Positions 17,174 to 28,053 are shown, counted from the stretch's first letter. The stretch is 64,000 nucleotides of DNA from Pectobacterium aroidearum (GCF_041228105.1 NZ_CP166097.1:4340001-4404000); one strand, 5' to 3'. The notes: generated from the letters alone by a model not told the origin. Program-made: numbers and translations.

Positions 17174-20100
17174 ATGACGCAGCTTCCCACCGCAAAACTG
17201 ACCTCGCTTAGCCTGGATGAACTCAAAAAGCTGGCAAGAGAAAAGAAGAAAACGAGCAACACATCCTCAGGTAAAGCCATTACTCCGCACGCAACCCCCG
17301 GCAGAGTCCATTTCCCCATGACCAGCGCGCAAAAGCGTATCTGGATGCTCTCCCAATACCTTGACGATAGTCAGGTCTATAACAATCCGTATGTGCTTGC
17401 CTGCAGAATCGAGCACGACATGGAGCCGCGGCGAGTACAGCAAACGCTCGACTATCTGATGCAACAACATGACATTCTGCGTACGACATTCCGGCTGGTC
17501 GATAACGATGTGTGCCAACACATCGCCGACGATATGTCTTTTCCGTTTAGCTTTGAAGATATCTCCGCATTCAGCGAAGAAGACATTGAAAAATACGTCT
17601 CAGAGACGGCCATAGCGAAAGGGAATATTGTTTTTGATCTGGAGAATGGCCCTCTGGTTTACCTCCATATGGTCAAAACCCATCCGTACGACTATGTCCT
17701 ATTTCTGACATTCCACCACATTATTTCCGACGGGTGGACGGTCAATGTGCTCTTCAAAATGCTGATGGAAAACTACTTTCGTCTGTTGCAAGGAGGCACA
17801 TTACCTATCGAGAAAACGCTCCAGTTCGCCGATTACGCGCTGGCGGAAGATCGATGGTATACCGAGGGCGAATACCAGACCGGGCTCGCTTACTGGGCGA
17901 AGAAGCTGGATGGCATCACGGGGCAGTTAGATCTGGCAACAGATTATCCCCGTCCAGCCAAAATGAGCACCGCCGGCGGCATCATAAGTCAGTTCTTTGA
18001 TTCCTCTTTCTGCCAGCGTTTGCAAACCTGTGCCACACAGCATCAGGCCACGCAATTCCACGTTATCCTCACGGCATATCAACTCCTGCTACATAAATAC
18101 AGCGGGCAGCAGGAAATCATCATCGGCGCGCCGTTTGCCAACCGCAATCTACCAGCCACGCAAAACATGATGGGGCTGTTCATGAATACCCTGCCATTAC
18201 GCTTTGATATCGATCCTGATGCCAGTCTCGCTTCGCTGATTGAGGGGGGGCGCGTCGAATGTGAAGAAAGCATGAAATATCAGGATGTGCCGTTCAATTA
18301 CATTCTGGATGAGATTGCCTATGTGCGTAATCCCCAGATCAACCCGGTATTTCAGGCAATGCTGACTTATCAGGTGTTTCCTCATTTTCACAGCAACAGC
18401 GGGTTCAAATACAAGCCGTTAAAAGTGGATTACGGCACCGCCAAACTGGACCTGAACTTATGGGTAGAAGAAGACAAGGATAACGACGGCTTGCTGTTCA
18501 CCATGAACTACAGCAGCGCGCTATTTTCCAGCAATACCATCCAACGCATGCTGAATGACTTGCGTACGGTGATTGAAACCTTAATTAACCAGCCGCAACT
18601 CACCGTGCGGGATATTTCGCTGTTAGGCGATGAAGAGAGCCGCGCGACCATCGCGCAATGTCGTCCAACCGCTAACACGCTCCCACCAACCGTTCATCGG
18701 CAGTTTGAACAACAGGCACAGCAGAGGCCGAATGCTATCGCGGTTCGCTGTGAAGGACGCACACTGACCTACGCTCAGCTCAATGAACGAGCGAACCAGT
18801 TGGCTCATCAGCTACAGAAAGACGGGCTCGCTCATGGGGAGTGTGTCGCATTATTTATGCCTAAAAGCGAGTATTACGTCATCGCGATTCTGGCCGTGTT
18901 AAAAGCGGGCGGATGCTATGTCCCAGTCGATATGGATCTTCCTGCGCAGCAGGTTGAGTTCATACTGCAAAACTCCGCCGCCCGTCGTGTCATCATCGAC
19001 GAACAGGCGCCCGGTGAGATGCTCCCCTGCGTCTACGTAAGACAAAACCGCAGCACGATGCCAGACAACAATCCATCACAACCACAGCCCGTGACAGATG
19101 GCTTTGCTTACATCATTTATACCTCGGGCAGTACCGGAAAACCCAAGGGCGTTCAGGTCAAACACTCACAGCTAAGCCACTACTGTCAGGCCATTCGACC
19201 CGTGCTCAACCTGTCGTCCGATGCCCGCTACGGCATGTTTTCATCCTTCACAACCGATTTGGCACACACGGTGTTATTCCCCGCATTGATCCATCAGGGT
19301 CAATTGGATGTCATCACGACTGAATTACTCCGCTCGCCACAAGAGCTGTTTGCTTATCTGGCACACTACCCCGTAGATTGCATAAAGATCACGCCTTCCC
19401 ATTTAGCGACGTTATTGACGTCGCCACAAGCCGAAGCGTTATTACCTCGTCAATTGCTGGTTATCGGCGGAGAACGCGTTCCTCTGTCACTCATCAAGCG
19501 CGTACGTGAGTTCCCCCTTCCTTGCCGCATCCTGAACCATTATGGTCCAACCGAGTGTACCGTCGGTGTCACCACCTATCCGGTGCCAGAGGATCTTAGC
19601 GCGCTCTCAGGGAACTACTTACCCATCGGTAAACCCCTGTCCGATAGCCATGTCCTGTTGCTCGATCCTTATCACCAGTTAGTTCCTGCCGGTCTGCCGG
19701 GTGAAATTTATCTGGGTGGTTCACATGTGGCGGAAGGATACATCGGCCTGCCGGAGCAAAATCACACACGCTTTATCCCCCACCCTTACCTTGAGGGCGA
19801 GCGGCTTTATCGCAGCGGTGACAAAGGCCGCTTCCTGCCTGACGGCAATCTTGAATTTATGGGACGCTTGGATCGCCAGGTTAAAGTGCGCGGCTACCGT
19901 GTTGAGTTGGCAGAGATCGAACAGGCATTGCAACAGGTCGCTAATGCGACGCACGTGGCCATTAAACAAAACACGCTCCCCCACGGAGAAGCCGTTTTAA
20001 CCGCCTATGTGTGCGATATTACCGACGCTCATCAGACTGCGGTAAAAGCAGCACTGCAAAAGAAACTACCAGACTATATGCAGCCTGAACGCTGGGTATG

Positions 20101-21247
20101 GCTAGAGGCGATGCCATTAACCGCCAGCGGTAAGATAAACTATGCCGCGTTACCTCTGCCCTCAGCGGAAAAGCGCGAATCGCTTCATACCCCGGAAAAT
20201 CAGCGTGAACGCGACCTGCATGAGATTTACCGTGATATTTTACAAAACGATGCCATTGATACGCAGGAGAGTTTCTTCACGCTTGGCGGGAATTCTCTCA
20301 GTGCATTAAAGCTCATTCTGAACATTAATCAGCACTTCGGCACCTCCCTGTCTCTGGGGCAACTGTTCGAAAACAGCAGCATTGCGCAGTTGGCTCGCGT
20401 GATTGACGAAAAAGGACCCCAGACTCAAGCCGCAAGGGTGACAATCAACCGTGGTCAGCCTGAAGATAAACCTACGTTGCTTTTGATCCACCCAGCAGGC
20501 GGCAACGTGCTGTGCTATTCCGCGCTAGCGCGTGAATTGGGCGAGAGCTACCCGGTCTACGGTATTCAGGTGCCTGACTTCAGCGTTAACCAGCCTTATA
20601 ACGCCGATATCAAAGCGCTTGCCGCATTCTACCTCTCACAGGCTGGCGACATCATTCATCACTCTCGTCTGGTTCTAGGCGGGTGGTCCCTCGGCGCGAC
20701 CATTGCCTTTGAAATGGCACAGCAGCTCGCGGCAAAAGGCATAACCCCCACGGTATTAGTCCTGGATCAGCCTGCGCCAGAGATCAACATCGACGGTTCA
20801 GCAAACATGAACGAGGCTGAACGTCTGGCGTACTTTGCGCATAAAGTGGCTTTGTTTACCGGCACGTCTTTCGATCTGTCAGAGCAGTCACTTGCGGACA
20901 TGAGCAATGCGCAACGCACGGCACGCTTTCTGACTGAATTTAAACGGGTGGGGCTGGTTCCTGAGTCAATTGGACCGAAAGCGTTTCAAGATTTTCTCAA
21001 TATCCTGCAAACCCATATCTATGCAACGGATGCTTACCGTAGTGAGCCCTACTCAGGTGATGTACTGGTCGTCGAGGCAGACGATATTTTGCCCGGCCGC
21101 ATCCGCCTGCCTGAATCCGGGTTGGGGTGGCGTCGCCTTACGTCAGGCTGCCTGACGGTACTGCCGACGTCTGGCGACCATATCTCAATGATGAACGCCC
21201 CACATATTTCGCGTATAGCCGAACAGCTCAAGAAAGTATTGCGATAA
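17174..21247 (+). CDS. Nonribosomal peptide synthetase, C-A-T-TE termination module
   Basis: This is a 1357-aa enzyme. A Lys-rich N-terminal about 45 residues may be a docking segment. It is followed by condensation (about 45-480; His181-His182-Asp186 in HHIISDG), adenylation (about 515-1000; FAYIIYTSGSTGKPKG, NHYGPTEC, ASGKINY), carrier (about 1010-1075; Ser1041 in LGGNSLS) and type I thioesterase (about 1095-1355; Ser1172 in GGWSLG, His1336). It would join the PKS-bound chain to one more monomer and release it by hydrolysis or cyclisation. The A4 segment is SSFTTDLAHTVLFPALIHQG; the Asp is displaced from its usual position, so the substrate may not be a standard alpha-amino acid. The gene ends the core assembly line. 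Confidence 0.94.
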   Translation: MTQLPTAKLTSLSLDELKKLAREKKKTSNTSSGKAITPHATPGRVHFPMTSAQKRIWMLSQYLDDSQVYNNPYVLACRIEHDMEPRRVQQTLDYLMQQHDILRTTFRLVDNDVCQHIADDMSFPFSFEDISAFSEEDIEKYVSETAIAKGNIVFDLENGPLVYLHMVKTHPYDYVLFLTFHHIISDGWTVNVLFKMLMENYFRLLQGGTLPIEKTLQFADYALAEDRWYTEGEYQTGLAYWAKKLDGITGQLDLATDYPRPAKMSTAGGIISQFFDSSFCQRLQTCATQHQATQFHVILTAYQLLLHKYSGQQEIIIGAPFANRNLPATQNMMGLFMNTLPLRFDIDPDASLASLIEGGRVECEESMKYQDVPFNYILDEIAYVRNPQINPVFQAMLTYQVFPHFHSNSGFKYKPLKVDYGTAKLDLNLWVEEDKDNDGLLFTMNYSSALFSSNTIQRMLNDLRTVIETLINQPQLTVRDISLLGDEESRATIAQCRPTANTLPPTVHRQFEQQAQQRPNAIAVRCEGRTLTYAQLNERANQLAHQLQKDGLAHGECVALFMPKSEYYVIAILAVLKAGGCYVPVDMDLPAQQVEFILQNSAARRVIIDEQAPGEMLPCVYVRQNRSTMPDNNPSQPQPVTDGFAYIIYTSGSTGKPKGVQVKHSQLSHYCQAIRPVLNLSSDARYGMFSSFTTDLAHTVLFPALIHQGQLDVITTELLRSPQELFAYLAHYPVDCIKITPSHLATLLTSPQAEALLPRQLLVIGGERVPLSLIKRVREFPLPCRILNHYGPTECTVGVTTYPVPEDLSALSGNYLPIGKPLSDSHVLLLDPYHQLVPAGLPGEIYLGGSHVAEGYIGLPEQNHTRFIPHPYLEGERLYRSGDKGRFLPDGNLEFMGRLDRQVKVRGYRVELAEIEQALQQVANATHVAIKQNTLPHGEAVLTAYVCDITDAHQTAVKAALQKKLPDYMQPERWVWLEAMPLTASGKINYAALPLPSAEKRESLHTPENQRERDLHEIYRDILQNDAIDTQESFFTLGGNSLSALKLILNINQHFGTSLSLGQLFENSSIAQLARVIDEKGPQTQAARVTINRGQPEDKPTLLLIHPAGGNVLCYSALARELGESYPVYGIQVPDFSVNQPYNADIKALAAFYLSQAGDIIHHSRLVLGGWSLGATIAFEMAQQLAAKGITPTVLVLDQPAPEINIDGSANMNEAERLAYFAHKVALFTGTSFDLSEQSLADMSNAQRTARFLTEFKRVGLVPESIGPKAFQDFLNILQTHIYATDAYRSEPYSGDVLVVEADDILPGRIRLPESGLGWRRLTSGCLTVLPTSGDHISMMNAPHISRIAEQLKKVLR

Positions 21248-21311
21248 CACATCCGCCGTCTGTGGTTTCAAACGCAGAACGGCGGTTTCATGACGTAAGC
21301 GAGGAGAAAAC

Positions 21312-21938
21312 ATGGGCCATCCCCCGTCGTTAACCGTTTGGCGATATCTGAGATCACGCGATGCGCTTCTGACCATTATCATACCGGTCATTCTTTACAA
21401 CATCGCATTCTTACAATGGGGGGCGGGCATTGCGCTGTTAATTACCGCGATCTATTCCGGTGTCCTGCAATTATTCAGCCGTTGGCAGGGCTATCTGCCA
21501 ATCATCGCTCTCATCCTGGTTTCGGGGCTTAGTCACTACCTTTATCTCGAAGGGGTAATGCTGCTTGGTATCCATCAGGAGAGCGTCTTTTTATCGATCA
21601 GCGGCGCACTTTCCACCGTTATTATTTTTGCCATTTACAGTATCAAGGGGCGTCCGGTCATACAAATCTTGGCAGAACAAGCTACGCCGGACCTTAAGAC
21701 GCTCCCCGTTTATGGCACACCGCAGTATGTCAGAGTCTGGAATGAGGTATCACTTGTCTGGATTCTTGTCTACCTGGTGAAAGCCATCATCATTTACCTC
21801 CTTTCTCTCCAGCCCGGATTACCGATGGATACCCTTGTCCTCATCAGCGGATGGCCGCTTACGCTACTACTGGTGATTTTCAGTTTCCGCTGGCCAAAGC
21901 ATCGTTGGACCTCGCACGCACACGACAACGCTTCCTGA
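21312..21938 (+). CDS. Multipass inner-membrane protein, VC0807-like
   Basis: This 208-aa protein has about six hydrophobic helices (near 17-50, 60-75, 85-110, 143-163, 170-190) and a charged end. The segment GRPVIQILAEQATPDLKTLP and the conserved Trp-rich WNEVSLVWILVY recall the VC0807/septation-protein-A-like group of membrane proteins, but I cannot confirm the family. GAGGAGAAAAC precedes the ATG closely, and the gene lies 64 bases after the thioesterase-bearing NRPS. Location suggests export, self-protection or membrane anchoring for the product; this is inference. Confidence 0.55.
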   Translation: MGHPPSLTVWRYLRSRDALLTIIIPVILYNIAFLQWGAGIALLITAIYSGVLQLFSRWQGYLPIIALILVSGLSHYLYLEGVMLLGIHQESVFLSISGALSTVIIFAIYSIKGRPVIQILAEQATPDLKTLPVYGTPQYVRVWNEVSLVWILVYLVKAIIIYLLSLQPGLPMDTLVLISGWPLTLLLVIFSFRWPKHRWTSHAHDNAS

Positions 21939-21990
21939 CCAACTCAACAGGTAGCGCATAACATAATGAATGATAAATATAGGGAATATT

Positions 21991-23007
21991 ATGAATCCGT
22001 TAGAAAACAAGCTGATTGTACTGGATCACCATCCTGATGGCCCTGCGCAGCTAGAGCATTTCAGGTTTGAAAAGCGCCATATCAATGCACTACAGCCCGG
22101 CGAATATCTGGTTGAAAACAAATGGTTATCCATTGACCTTTATACGCGTCCACGACTTAACAAGAACACGGCCTATGTGAGCCCAATCAAACAGGGCGAG
22201 GTAATTCAAGGCGAAACGATAGGCTACGTCGTGGCGACGAAAAATCCACATTTTCAGGTTGGAGACTGCGTGTTCACCTTCTCAGGCTGGCAGAAATACT
22301 ATGTCGGCACGCCTCAGGATTTTATTACGCATCGCCTGCCGCCAACGACTCTGTCACCTTCGATTTTTCTCAGCGTAGTCGGAACACCGGGACGTTCCGC
22401 TTATTTTGGCATGAACAAAATAGCCAAACCTAAAGCGGGGGAAACGTTGGTGGTCTCAGCAGCCTCAGGGGGCGTAGGATCCGTCGTCGGTCAATTAGGT
22501 AAACAGGCTGGGTGCCGGGTTGTTGGTCTGGCTGGCAGCGAGGAGAAGTGTCGCTATGTCGTTGACACATTAGGCTTTGACGCCTGCGTTAATTATAAAG
22601 AAGATGACCTAAACCGAGCCTTGCGGGCTGCCTGTCCTAACGGGATTGATATCTATTTTGAAAACGTTGGTGGCAGGATCTCACTTTTCGTCGCCAAACT
22701 GCTCAACGAAGGCGCAAGAGTCCCAGTCTGTGGCAGTGCAGCACAATACAATCAGGATCCTGACGTTGACGCGTCCAGCACAGTCGCGTTTTTCTCTTCT
22801 CTACCCGATGCCCCGCTGAGCCGTTTTTTTCTCGTAACAGAATGGTTCAAAGACTATGCGGAAGCAAACATCTGGCTATTGGATGCCGTAGAGAAAGGAC
22901 GGTTAAAATACCGGGAGAGCATTGTTGAGGGAATAGAAAATGCACCTCAAGCCTTTATCGATCTGTTAGATAGCAAACACTTTGGCAAGCAGCTGGTTCG
23001 TCTGTAA
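21991..23007 (+). CDS. NADPH-dependent MDR oxidoreductase (CurA-like)
   Basis: This 338-aa medium-chain reductase is of the zinc-independent quinone-oxidoreductase/alkenal reductase group. The cofactor-binding motif is VSAASGGVGSVVGQLGKQAG followed by CRVVGLAGSEEKC. The early segment WLSIDLYTRPRL matches the family's WLSVDPYMRGRM-like signature. The start at 21991 is preferred because AGGGA lies 5 bases upstream; an earlier in-frame ATG (21970) has no ribosome site. Such enzymes reduce carbon-carbon double bonds next to carbonyls. As last gene of the operon it may act as a trans enoylreductase for the PKS or as a tailoring enzyme (inference). A strong terminator follows. Confidence 0.85.
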   Translation: MNPLENKLIVLDHHPDGPAQLEHFRFEKRHINALQPGEYLVENKWLSIDLYTRPRLNKNTAYVSPIKQGEVIQGETIGYVVATKNPHFQVGDCVFTFSGWQKYYVGTPQDFITHRLPPTTLSPSIFLSVVGTPGRSAYFGMNKIAKPKAGETLVVSAASGGVGSVVGQLGKQAGCRVVGLAGSEEKCRYVVDTLGFDACVNYKEDDLNRALRAACPNGIDIYFENVGGRISLFVAKLLNEGARVPVCGSAAQYNQDPDVDASSTVAFFSSLPDAPLSRFFLVTEWFKDYAEANIWLLDAVEKGRLKYRESIVEGIENAPQAFIDLLDSKHFGKQLVRL

Positions 23008-23030
23008 AGCTGAGACCAGAAATTAAAGAC

Positions 23031-23064
23031 AAAAAAATAGACGTCCATTGACGTCTATTTTTTA
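23031..23064. terminator. Bidirectional terminator between oxidoreductase and leuU
   Basis: TAGACGTC and GACGTCTA form an eight-pair stem with a four-base loop. Seven As flank it on the left and six Ts on the right, so it can stop transcription from both sides: the island operon on the plus strand and secG-leuU on the minus strand. Confidence 0.88.
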
Positions 23065-23067
23065 TGT

Positions 23068-23154
23068 TGGTACCGAGGACGGGACTTGAACCCGTAAGCC
23101 CAATCGGGCACTACCACCTCAAGGTAGCGTGTCTACCAATTCCACCACCACGGC
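23068..23154 (-). tRNA. leuU: tRNA-Leu (GAG)
   Basis: This is an 87-base class II tRNA with encoded CCA, starting GCCGTGGTGGTGGAATTGGT on the minus strand. The anticodon is GAG (ACCTTGAGGTGG) and it has the long variable arm of leucine tRNAs. It lies just downstream of secG, the E. coli leuU position. Its 3' end faces the accessory island. Confidence 0.97.
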
Positions 23155-23178
23155 ATCACAATTACTACTTTAAAACGC

Positions 23179-23511
23179 TTACTTCGGAATGTCACTCGCC
23201 GGCGTTGAAGGCGCAGCAGGCGTTGTCGTCTGCTCAGCTTTTTCAGGCTGGTTAAGGTTATCCCAGGCGCCACCTTTTTTCTGCAGCGAACTCAGGTTGC
23301 CCAGAACGAGGCTGATAATGAAGAACAGAGTCGCCAGTATCGCCGTCATGCGGGTCATGAAATTACCAGAGCCGCTCGAACCGAACAAAGTGGCAGAAGC
23401 ACCTGCTCCGAACGACGCTCCCATATCAGCACCTTTACCCTGCTGCAGCATGATCAAGGCAACCAGCCCGATCGATACTAACAGGAAAATCACTAATAGA
23501 GCTTCGTACAT
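23179..23511 (-). CDS. secG: Protein-export membrane protein SecG
   Basis: SecG is the small subunit of the SecYEG translocon in the inner membrane. The 110-aa protein starts at the ATG at 23511 (MYEALLVIFLLVSIG), as in E. coli; an upstream in-frame extension lacks family similarity. It has two transmembrane helices around the conserved loop GADMGASFGAGASATLFGSS and a Pro/Thr-rich C-terminal tail ending ASDIPK. AGGT lies 8 bases before the start. It is probably co-transcribed with leuU 24 bases downstream. Confidence 0.96.
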   Translation of the reverse strand: MYEALLVIFLLVSIGLVALIMLQQGKGADMGASFGAGASATLFGSSGSGNFMTRMTAILATLFFIISLVLGNLSSLQKKGGAWDNLNQPEKAEQTTTPAAPSTPASDIPK

Positions 23512-23687
23512 AGTCGTACCTGTTAACCGTTTCCCCATGTTTTATGGAGAATGCTATATTCTGGCGGTAAACCGCGTGTCATTCCGCAAGTCAGATGTCT
23601 TGAACATCCGTTATCAAGCGGGTCTGAATACTAACCAAAGGATGTAACGTACGCAAGGGTAATTTAGCCACCACGGGTTGATTGCAG

Positions 23688-23729
23688 AAAAAAACAGCGG
23701 CTTTCGACACGAGATGCCTGTCGAAAGCC
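23688..23729 (-). terminator. glmM terminator
   Basis: On the minus strand GGCTTTCGACA pairs with TGTCGAAAGCC (11 pairs, nine-base loop). It is followed by GCTG and seven Ts. It ends the folP-glmM transcript before secG. Confidence 0.85.
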
Positions 23730-23760
23730 TTATCTGCCTGATTGGTGAATAAAAAAGCCC

Positions 23761-25098
23761 TCAACCAGCGGCTTTCACCGCATCGGCAATACGGTTTGCC
23801 AGCGCGATTACCGTCTCTTCATGTTCACCCTCAACCATGACGCGGATAAGCGGTTCAGTACCGGATTTACGCAGCAGTACCCGCCCGCGTCCGGCCAACT
23901 CTTTTTCCACATCCTGCGTAATCTGCTGCACTTTTTTATCTTCCAGCGGATCGTTTTCACCCGTAAACCGTACGTTAACCAGAATCTGTGGGAACAGCTT
24001 CATACCGCTGCACAAATCATGCAGGCTCATATGGTTTCTCACTATCGCGGTAAGTACTTGCAAACCGGCAATCACACCGTCGCCCGTCGTCGTTTTATCC
24101 AGCAGGATCACATGACCGGAGTTCTCTGCACCAATGCGCCATCCTTTTGCCTGCATCATTTCTAATACATAGCGGTCGCCCACCTTGGCGCGAGCAAACG
24201 GGATGCCGAGCTGTTTTAACGCAACCTCAAGCCCCATGTTACTCATCAGCGTGCCTACCGCACCGCCGCGCAGCTGTCCTTGACGCAAGCCTTCACGCGC
24301 GATGATATAGAGGATCTGGTCACCATCAACTTTGTTGCCCAAATGGTCGACCATGATGAGCCGATCGCCATCGCCGTCAAAGGCCAGACCAACGTCCGCT
24401 TTTTCAGCCAGTACGCGAGCTTGTAGCTGTCTGACGTCGGTCGCTCCGCACTCTTCATTGATATTCATGCCATCCGGTTCACAGCCAATCGCGATCACTT
24501 TAGCGCCAAGCTCGCGCAATACGCTGGGAGCGATATGGTAGGTCGCACCATTGGCGCAATCGACGACAATCTTTAAACCATTGAGGCTCAACTCGCTCGG
24601 GAACGTTCCCTTACAAAACTCGATGTAGCGTCCAGCAGCGTCAACAATGCGGCTGGCTTTACCTAATTCAGCAGACTCAACACACGTCAGCGGTTTTTCC
24701 AGTTCAGCTTCTATCGCTTCTTCTACGTCATCTGGCAACTTGGTGCCGTCAATTGAGAAGAATTTAATTCCGTTGTCGTAATACGGGTTGTGAGAAGCAG
24801 AAATCACGATCCCCGCTTCTGCGCGGAACGTGCGAGTCAGATAAGCAACCGCAGGCGTAGGCATGGGGCCGGTAAAAGAAGCCGATAAGCCCGCCGCAGC
24901 CAGCCCGGCTTCCAGCGCAGACTCCAACATATAGCCAGAAATACGGGTATCTTTGCCGATAATAATCTTACGAGAACCGTGTCGCGCAAGCACTTTCCCA
25001 GCGGCCCAACCCAGTTTAAGCACAAAGTCAGGAGTAATCGGCGTATCGCCAACCTTGCCACGTACGCCATCGGTACCAAAATATTTGCGGTTACTCAT
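23761..25098 (-). CDS. glmM: Phosphoglucosamine mutase GlmM
   Basis: GlmM converts glucosamine-6-phosphate to glucosamine-1-phosphate, an early step to UDP-GlcNAc for peptidoglycan and lipopolysaccharide. The 445-aa protein starts at ATG 25098 ([17 protein letters not shown]), the standard length. The phosphoserine loop is [16 protein letters not shown], the metal loop [13 protein letters not shown], and the phosphate-binding end [17 protein letters not shown]. The start lies 8 bases after the folP stop, so the two are one operon as in E. coli. Confidence 0.97.
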   Translation of the reverse strand: MSNRKYFGTDGVRGKVGDTPITPDFVLKLGWAAGKVLARHGSRKIIIGKDTRISGYMLESALEAGLAAAGLSASFTGPMPTPAVAYLTRTFRAEAGIVISASHNPYYDNGIKFFSIDGTKLPDDVEEAIEAELEKPLTCVESAELGKASRIVDAAGRYIEFCKGTFPSELSLNGLKIVVDCANGATYHIAPSVLRELGAKVIAIGCEPDGMNINEECGATDVRQLQARVLAEKADVGLAFDGDGDRLIMVDHLGNKVDGDQILYIIAREGLRQGQLRGGAVGTLMSNMGLEVALKQLGIPFARAKVGDRYVLEMMQAKGWRIGAENSGHVILLDKTTTGDGVIAGLQVLTAIVRNHMSLHDLCSGMKLFPQILVNVRFTGENDPLEDKKVQQITQDVEKELAGRGRVLLRKSGTEPLIRVMVEGEHEETVIALANRIADAVKAAG

Positions 25099-25105
25099 CT
25101 CGTTT

Positions 25106-25939
25106 TTATTCCTTCGCAGAAAGGGTGGCCTCAACAATGCGCATGGCATCAGCCGTTTCTTTAACATCGTGCACGCGAATAATCTGTGCTCCCTGCATCG
25201 CCGCAATCACTGCGCAAGCGACGCTACCATGAACACGCTGCGCAGGTGGCACGTTTAGAAGTTGTCCAATCATGGACTTCCTCGACATCCCCACCAGAAG
25301 AGGCAGTTCAAAACGATGCAACTCGCTCAGGCGGGCCAGAAGCGCATAATTATGGGCAAGATTCTTACCGAATCCGAACCCAGGATCCAGCAATAGCTTA
25401 CTTTTCGGAATATTGGCGTTCACGCAGCGATCTATTTGCTGTTGCAAGAAATTTCCGATGTCCTGCATCAGGTCATCATAATGCGGTTTGTGCTGCATCG
25501 TTCGCGGCATACCCTGCATGTGCATCAGGCACACGGGCAAACCTGTTGCCGCAGCAGCTTCCAGAGCGCCAGGTTCTTGCAAAGCGCGAATATCATTAAT
25601 CAGATGTGCGCCTGCCAGCGCTGATGCCGTCATGACTTCCGGTTTTGAGGTATCAACAGAGATCCAGACGTCAAAACGCTGAGCAATGGCTTCAACAACG
25701 GGCACCACACGCTCCAGTTCTTCTTCCGTACTCACCTCATCCGCCCCAGGACGCGTTGATTCACCACCAATATCGATCAGGGTCGCGCCAGCGGTAACCA
25801 TCTCCTGAACGTGCAGCAATGCAGCATCGAGCTTGTTGTGTTTGCCACCATCGGAAAAAGAGTCCGGCGTGACGTTAAGAATTCCCATGACGTGTGGGCA
25901 GGAAAGATCCAGCGTTGAGTCTCTGGCAACCAGTTGCAT
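25106..25939 (-). CDS. folP: Dihydropteroate synthase FolP
   Basis: FolP joins p-aminobenzoate to 6-hydroxymethyl-dihydropterin pyrophosphate in folate synthesis and is the sulfonamide target. The 277-aa protein carries [18 protein letters not shown] near the N terminus, the second signature [24 protein letters not shown] and the C-terminal [10 protein letters not shown]. It has typical enterobacterial length. It is placed between ftsH and glmM as in E. coli, with GGAGGTAA just upstream of the start. Confidence 0.97.
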   Translation of the reverse strand: MQLVARDSTLDLSCPHVMGILNVTPDSFSDGGKHNKLDAALLHVQEMVTAGATLIDIGGESTRPGADEVSTEEELERVVPVVEAIAQRFDVWISVDTSKPEVMTASALAGAHLINDIRALQEPGALEAAAATGLPVCLMHMQGMPRTMQHKPHYDDLMQDIGNFLQQQIDRCVNANIPKSKLLLDPGFGFGKNLAHNYALLARLSELHRFELPLLVGMSRKSMIGQLLNVPPAQRVHGSVACAVIAAMQGAQIIRVHDVKETADAMRIVEATLSAKE

Positions 25940-25999
25940 GATTTACCTCCGCATTCTGGTGTAGTTAGCATGAAATGTGATTCGAAGAATATTCCCAGT

Positions 26000-26023
26000 A
26001 AAAAACCCCAGCCTGAGCTGGGG
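26000..26023 (-). terminator. ftsH terminator
   Basis: On the minus strand CCCCAGC pairs with GCTGGGG around a four-base loop, followed by six Ts. It lies between ftsH and folP. Confidence 0.88.
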
Positions 26024-26056
26024 TTTCATAAGTGACCGATATCAATCGCAGGCGAA

Positions 26057-27997
26057 TTATTTGTCGTCCGCTTGCTCTGACATGGTGTTACCGGGATTCG
26101 GCGTCTGCGGCTCATCCACTGGCGTAGGGGCTTTAGGTGTCCCACCGCCGTTGCCGGAATCGTTGTCAGAACGAGACTCTTCCCAACCCGCAGGCGGACG
26201 AACCTCTTTCTTACGTCCCATCAGGTCATCAATCTGCGGCGCATCGATGGTCTCATACTTCATCAGGGCATCTTTCATCGAGTGAAGGATGTCCATATTA
26301 GCCATCAACAGCTCACGAGCACGCACGTAGTTGCGTTCAATCAGTGATTTCACTTCCTGATCGATGATACGCGCCGTTTCATCTGACATGTGCTTGGCTT
26401 TTGCTACAGAACGACCGAGGAATACTTCACCCTCTTCTTCCGCATAAAGCAATGGACCCAGCTTTTCAGAGAAGCCCCACTGCGTCACCATGTTACGAGC
26501 AATCGACGTTGCAACTTTGATGTCATTGGACGCACCAGTTGAAACATGCTCCACGCCGTAAATGATTTCTTCGGCCAGTCGACCACCGTACAGCGTAGAG
26601 ATCTGGCTTTCCAGTTTCTGACGGCTGGCGCTGATCGCATCACCTTCAGGCAGGAAGAACGTCACACCCAGCGCGCGACCACGTGGAATGATCGTCACTT
26701 TATGGACTGGGTCGTGCTCTGGCACCAGACGACCGATGATAGCGTGTCCCGCTTCATGGTATGCCGTCGATTCTTTCTGCTTTTCGGTCATGACCATGGA
26801 ACGGCGCTCAGCACCCATCATGATCTTGTCTTTCGCTTTCTCGAACTCAACCATCGAAACAACGCGTTTGTTGCCACGAGCAGAGAACAATGCAGCTTCG
26901 TTAACCAGGTTAGCCAAATCCGCACCAGAGAAACCTGGTGTACCGCGAGCGATAACTGACGCATCGATATCTGGAGACAACGGTACGCGACGCATATGTA
27001 CTTTCAGAATCTGTTCACGACCACGAACATCTGGCAGGCCAACAACAACCTGACGGTCAAAACGACCGGGACGCAGCAAAGCCGGGTCAAGCACATCGGG
27101 ACGGTTAGTCGCCGCGATAACAATAATACCTTCGTTGCCTTCAAAGCCGTCCATCTCAACCAGCATCTGGTTCAGCGTTTGTTCACGTTCATCGTGACCA
27201 CCGCCTAAACCTGCGCCACGCTGACGGCCAACGGCGTCGATTTCATCGATAAAGATGATACAAGGTGCAGCCTTCTTCGCCTGCTCGAACATGTCACGGA
27301 CACGAGAAGCACCGACACCCACAAACATTTCAACGAAGTCAGAACCGGAAATCGTAAAGAAAGGTACTTTCGCTTCACCGGCAATCGCTTTCGCCAGCAA
27401 CGTTTTACCCGTTCCCGGCGGGCCGACCATCAGAATGCCTTTCGGAATCTTACCGCCCAGCTTCTGGAAACGGCTAGGTTCACGCAGGTATTCGACCAGT
27501 TCGCTAACTTCTTCTTTCGCTTCGTCGCAACCGGCTACATCAGCAAACGTCGTCTTGATCTGATCTTCAGTCAGCATACGCGCTTTGCTCTTGCCGAAGG
27601 ACATGGCACCTTTACCGCCGCCGCCTTGCATTTGGCGCATGAAGAAGATCCAGACACCAATCAGTAACAGCATTGGGAACCAGGAAATAAAGATAGAAGC
27701 CAGCAAGCTCGGCTCTTCCGGTGGCTCACCAACGACTTTCACGTTCTTCGTTAGCAGGTTATCCAGTAGCTTGGGGTCATTGACAGGAATGTAAGTCGTG
27801 TATCTATTGCTGTCTTTTTTGATAACACTGATCTCACGCCCGTTAATACGTGCTTCACGGACCTGATCCTGATTCACTTCAGTCAAGAAGGTTGAATAAT
27901 CCACCCTACGGCCATTCGACTCGCTGGGCCCAAAGCTCTGGAAAACAGACATCAGCACAACTGCGATGACTAACCAGAGAATTAGGTTTTTCGCCAT
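26057..27997 (-). CDS. ftsH: ATP-dependent zinc metalloprotease FtsH
   Basis: FtsH is the membrane-anchored AAA+ protease that degrades RpoH, LpxC and damaged membrane proteins. The 646-aa form starts at ATG 27997 ([20 protein letters not shown]). An in-frame TTG at 28006 with GAGG eight bases before it could add three residues. It has two transmembrane helices (about 4-24 and 98-118), Walker A GPPGTGKT, Walker [12 protein letters not shown], the second region of homology around [20 protein letters not shown], and the zinc site HEAGH. The C-terminal tail is Pro/Gly-rich and ends EQADDK. It lies between rlmE and folP as in E. coli. Confidence 0.97.
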   Translation of the reverse strand: MAKNLILWLVIAVVLMSVFQSFGPSESNGRRVDYSTFLTEVNQDQVREARINGREISVIKKDSNRYTTYIPVNDPKLLDNLLTKNVKVVGEPPEEPSLLASIFISWFPMLLLIGVWIFFMRQMQGGGGKGAMSFGKSKARMLTEDQIKTTFADVAGCDEAKEEVSELVEYLREPSRFQKLGGKIPKGILMVGPPGTGKTLLAKAIAGEAKVPFFTISGSDFVEMFVGVGASRVRDMFEQAKKAAPCIIFIDEIDAVGRQRGAGLGGGHDEREQTLNQMLVEMDGFEGNEGIIVIAATNRPDVLDPALLRPGRFDRQVVVGLPDVRGREQILKVHMRRVPLSPDIDASVIARGTPGFSGADLANLVNEAALFSARGNKRVVSMVEFEKAKDKIMMGAERRSMVMTEKQKESTAYHEAGHAIIGRLVPEHDPVHKVTIIPRGRALGVTFFLPEGDAISASRQKLESQISTLYGGRLAEEIIYGVEHVSTGASNDIKVATSIARNMVTQWGFSEKLGPLLYAEEEGEVFLGRSVAKAKHMSDETARIIDQEVKSLIERNYVRARELLMANMDILHSMKDALMKYETIDAPQIDDLMGRKKEVRPPAGWEESRSDNDSGNGGGTPKAPTPVDEPQTPNPGNTMSEQADDK

Positions 27998-28053
27998 GTC
28001 ACTCAAGGGATTAACCTCATATTACAACTGTGTTAAAAAACAGCGTTAGGGTA

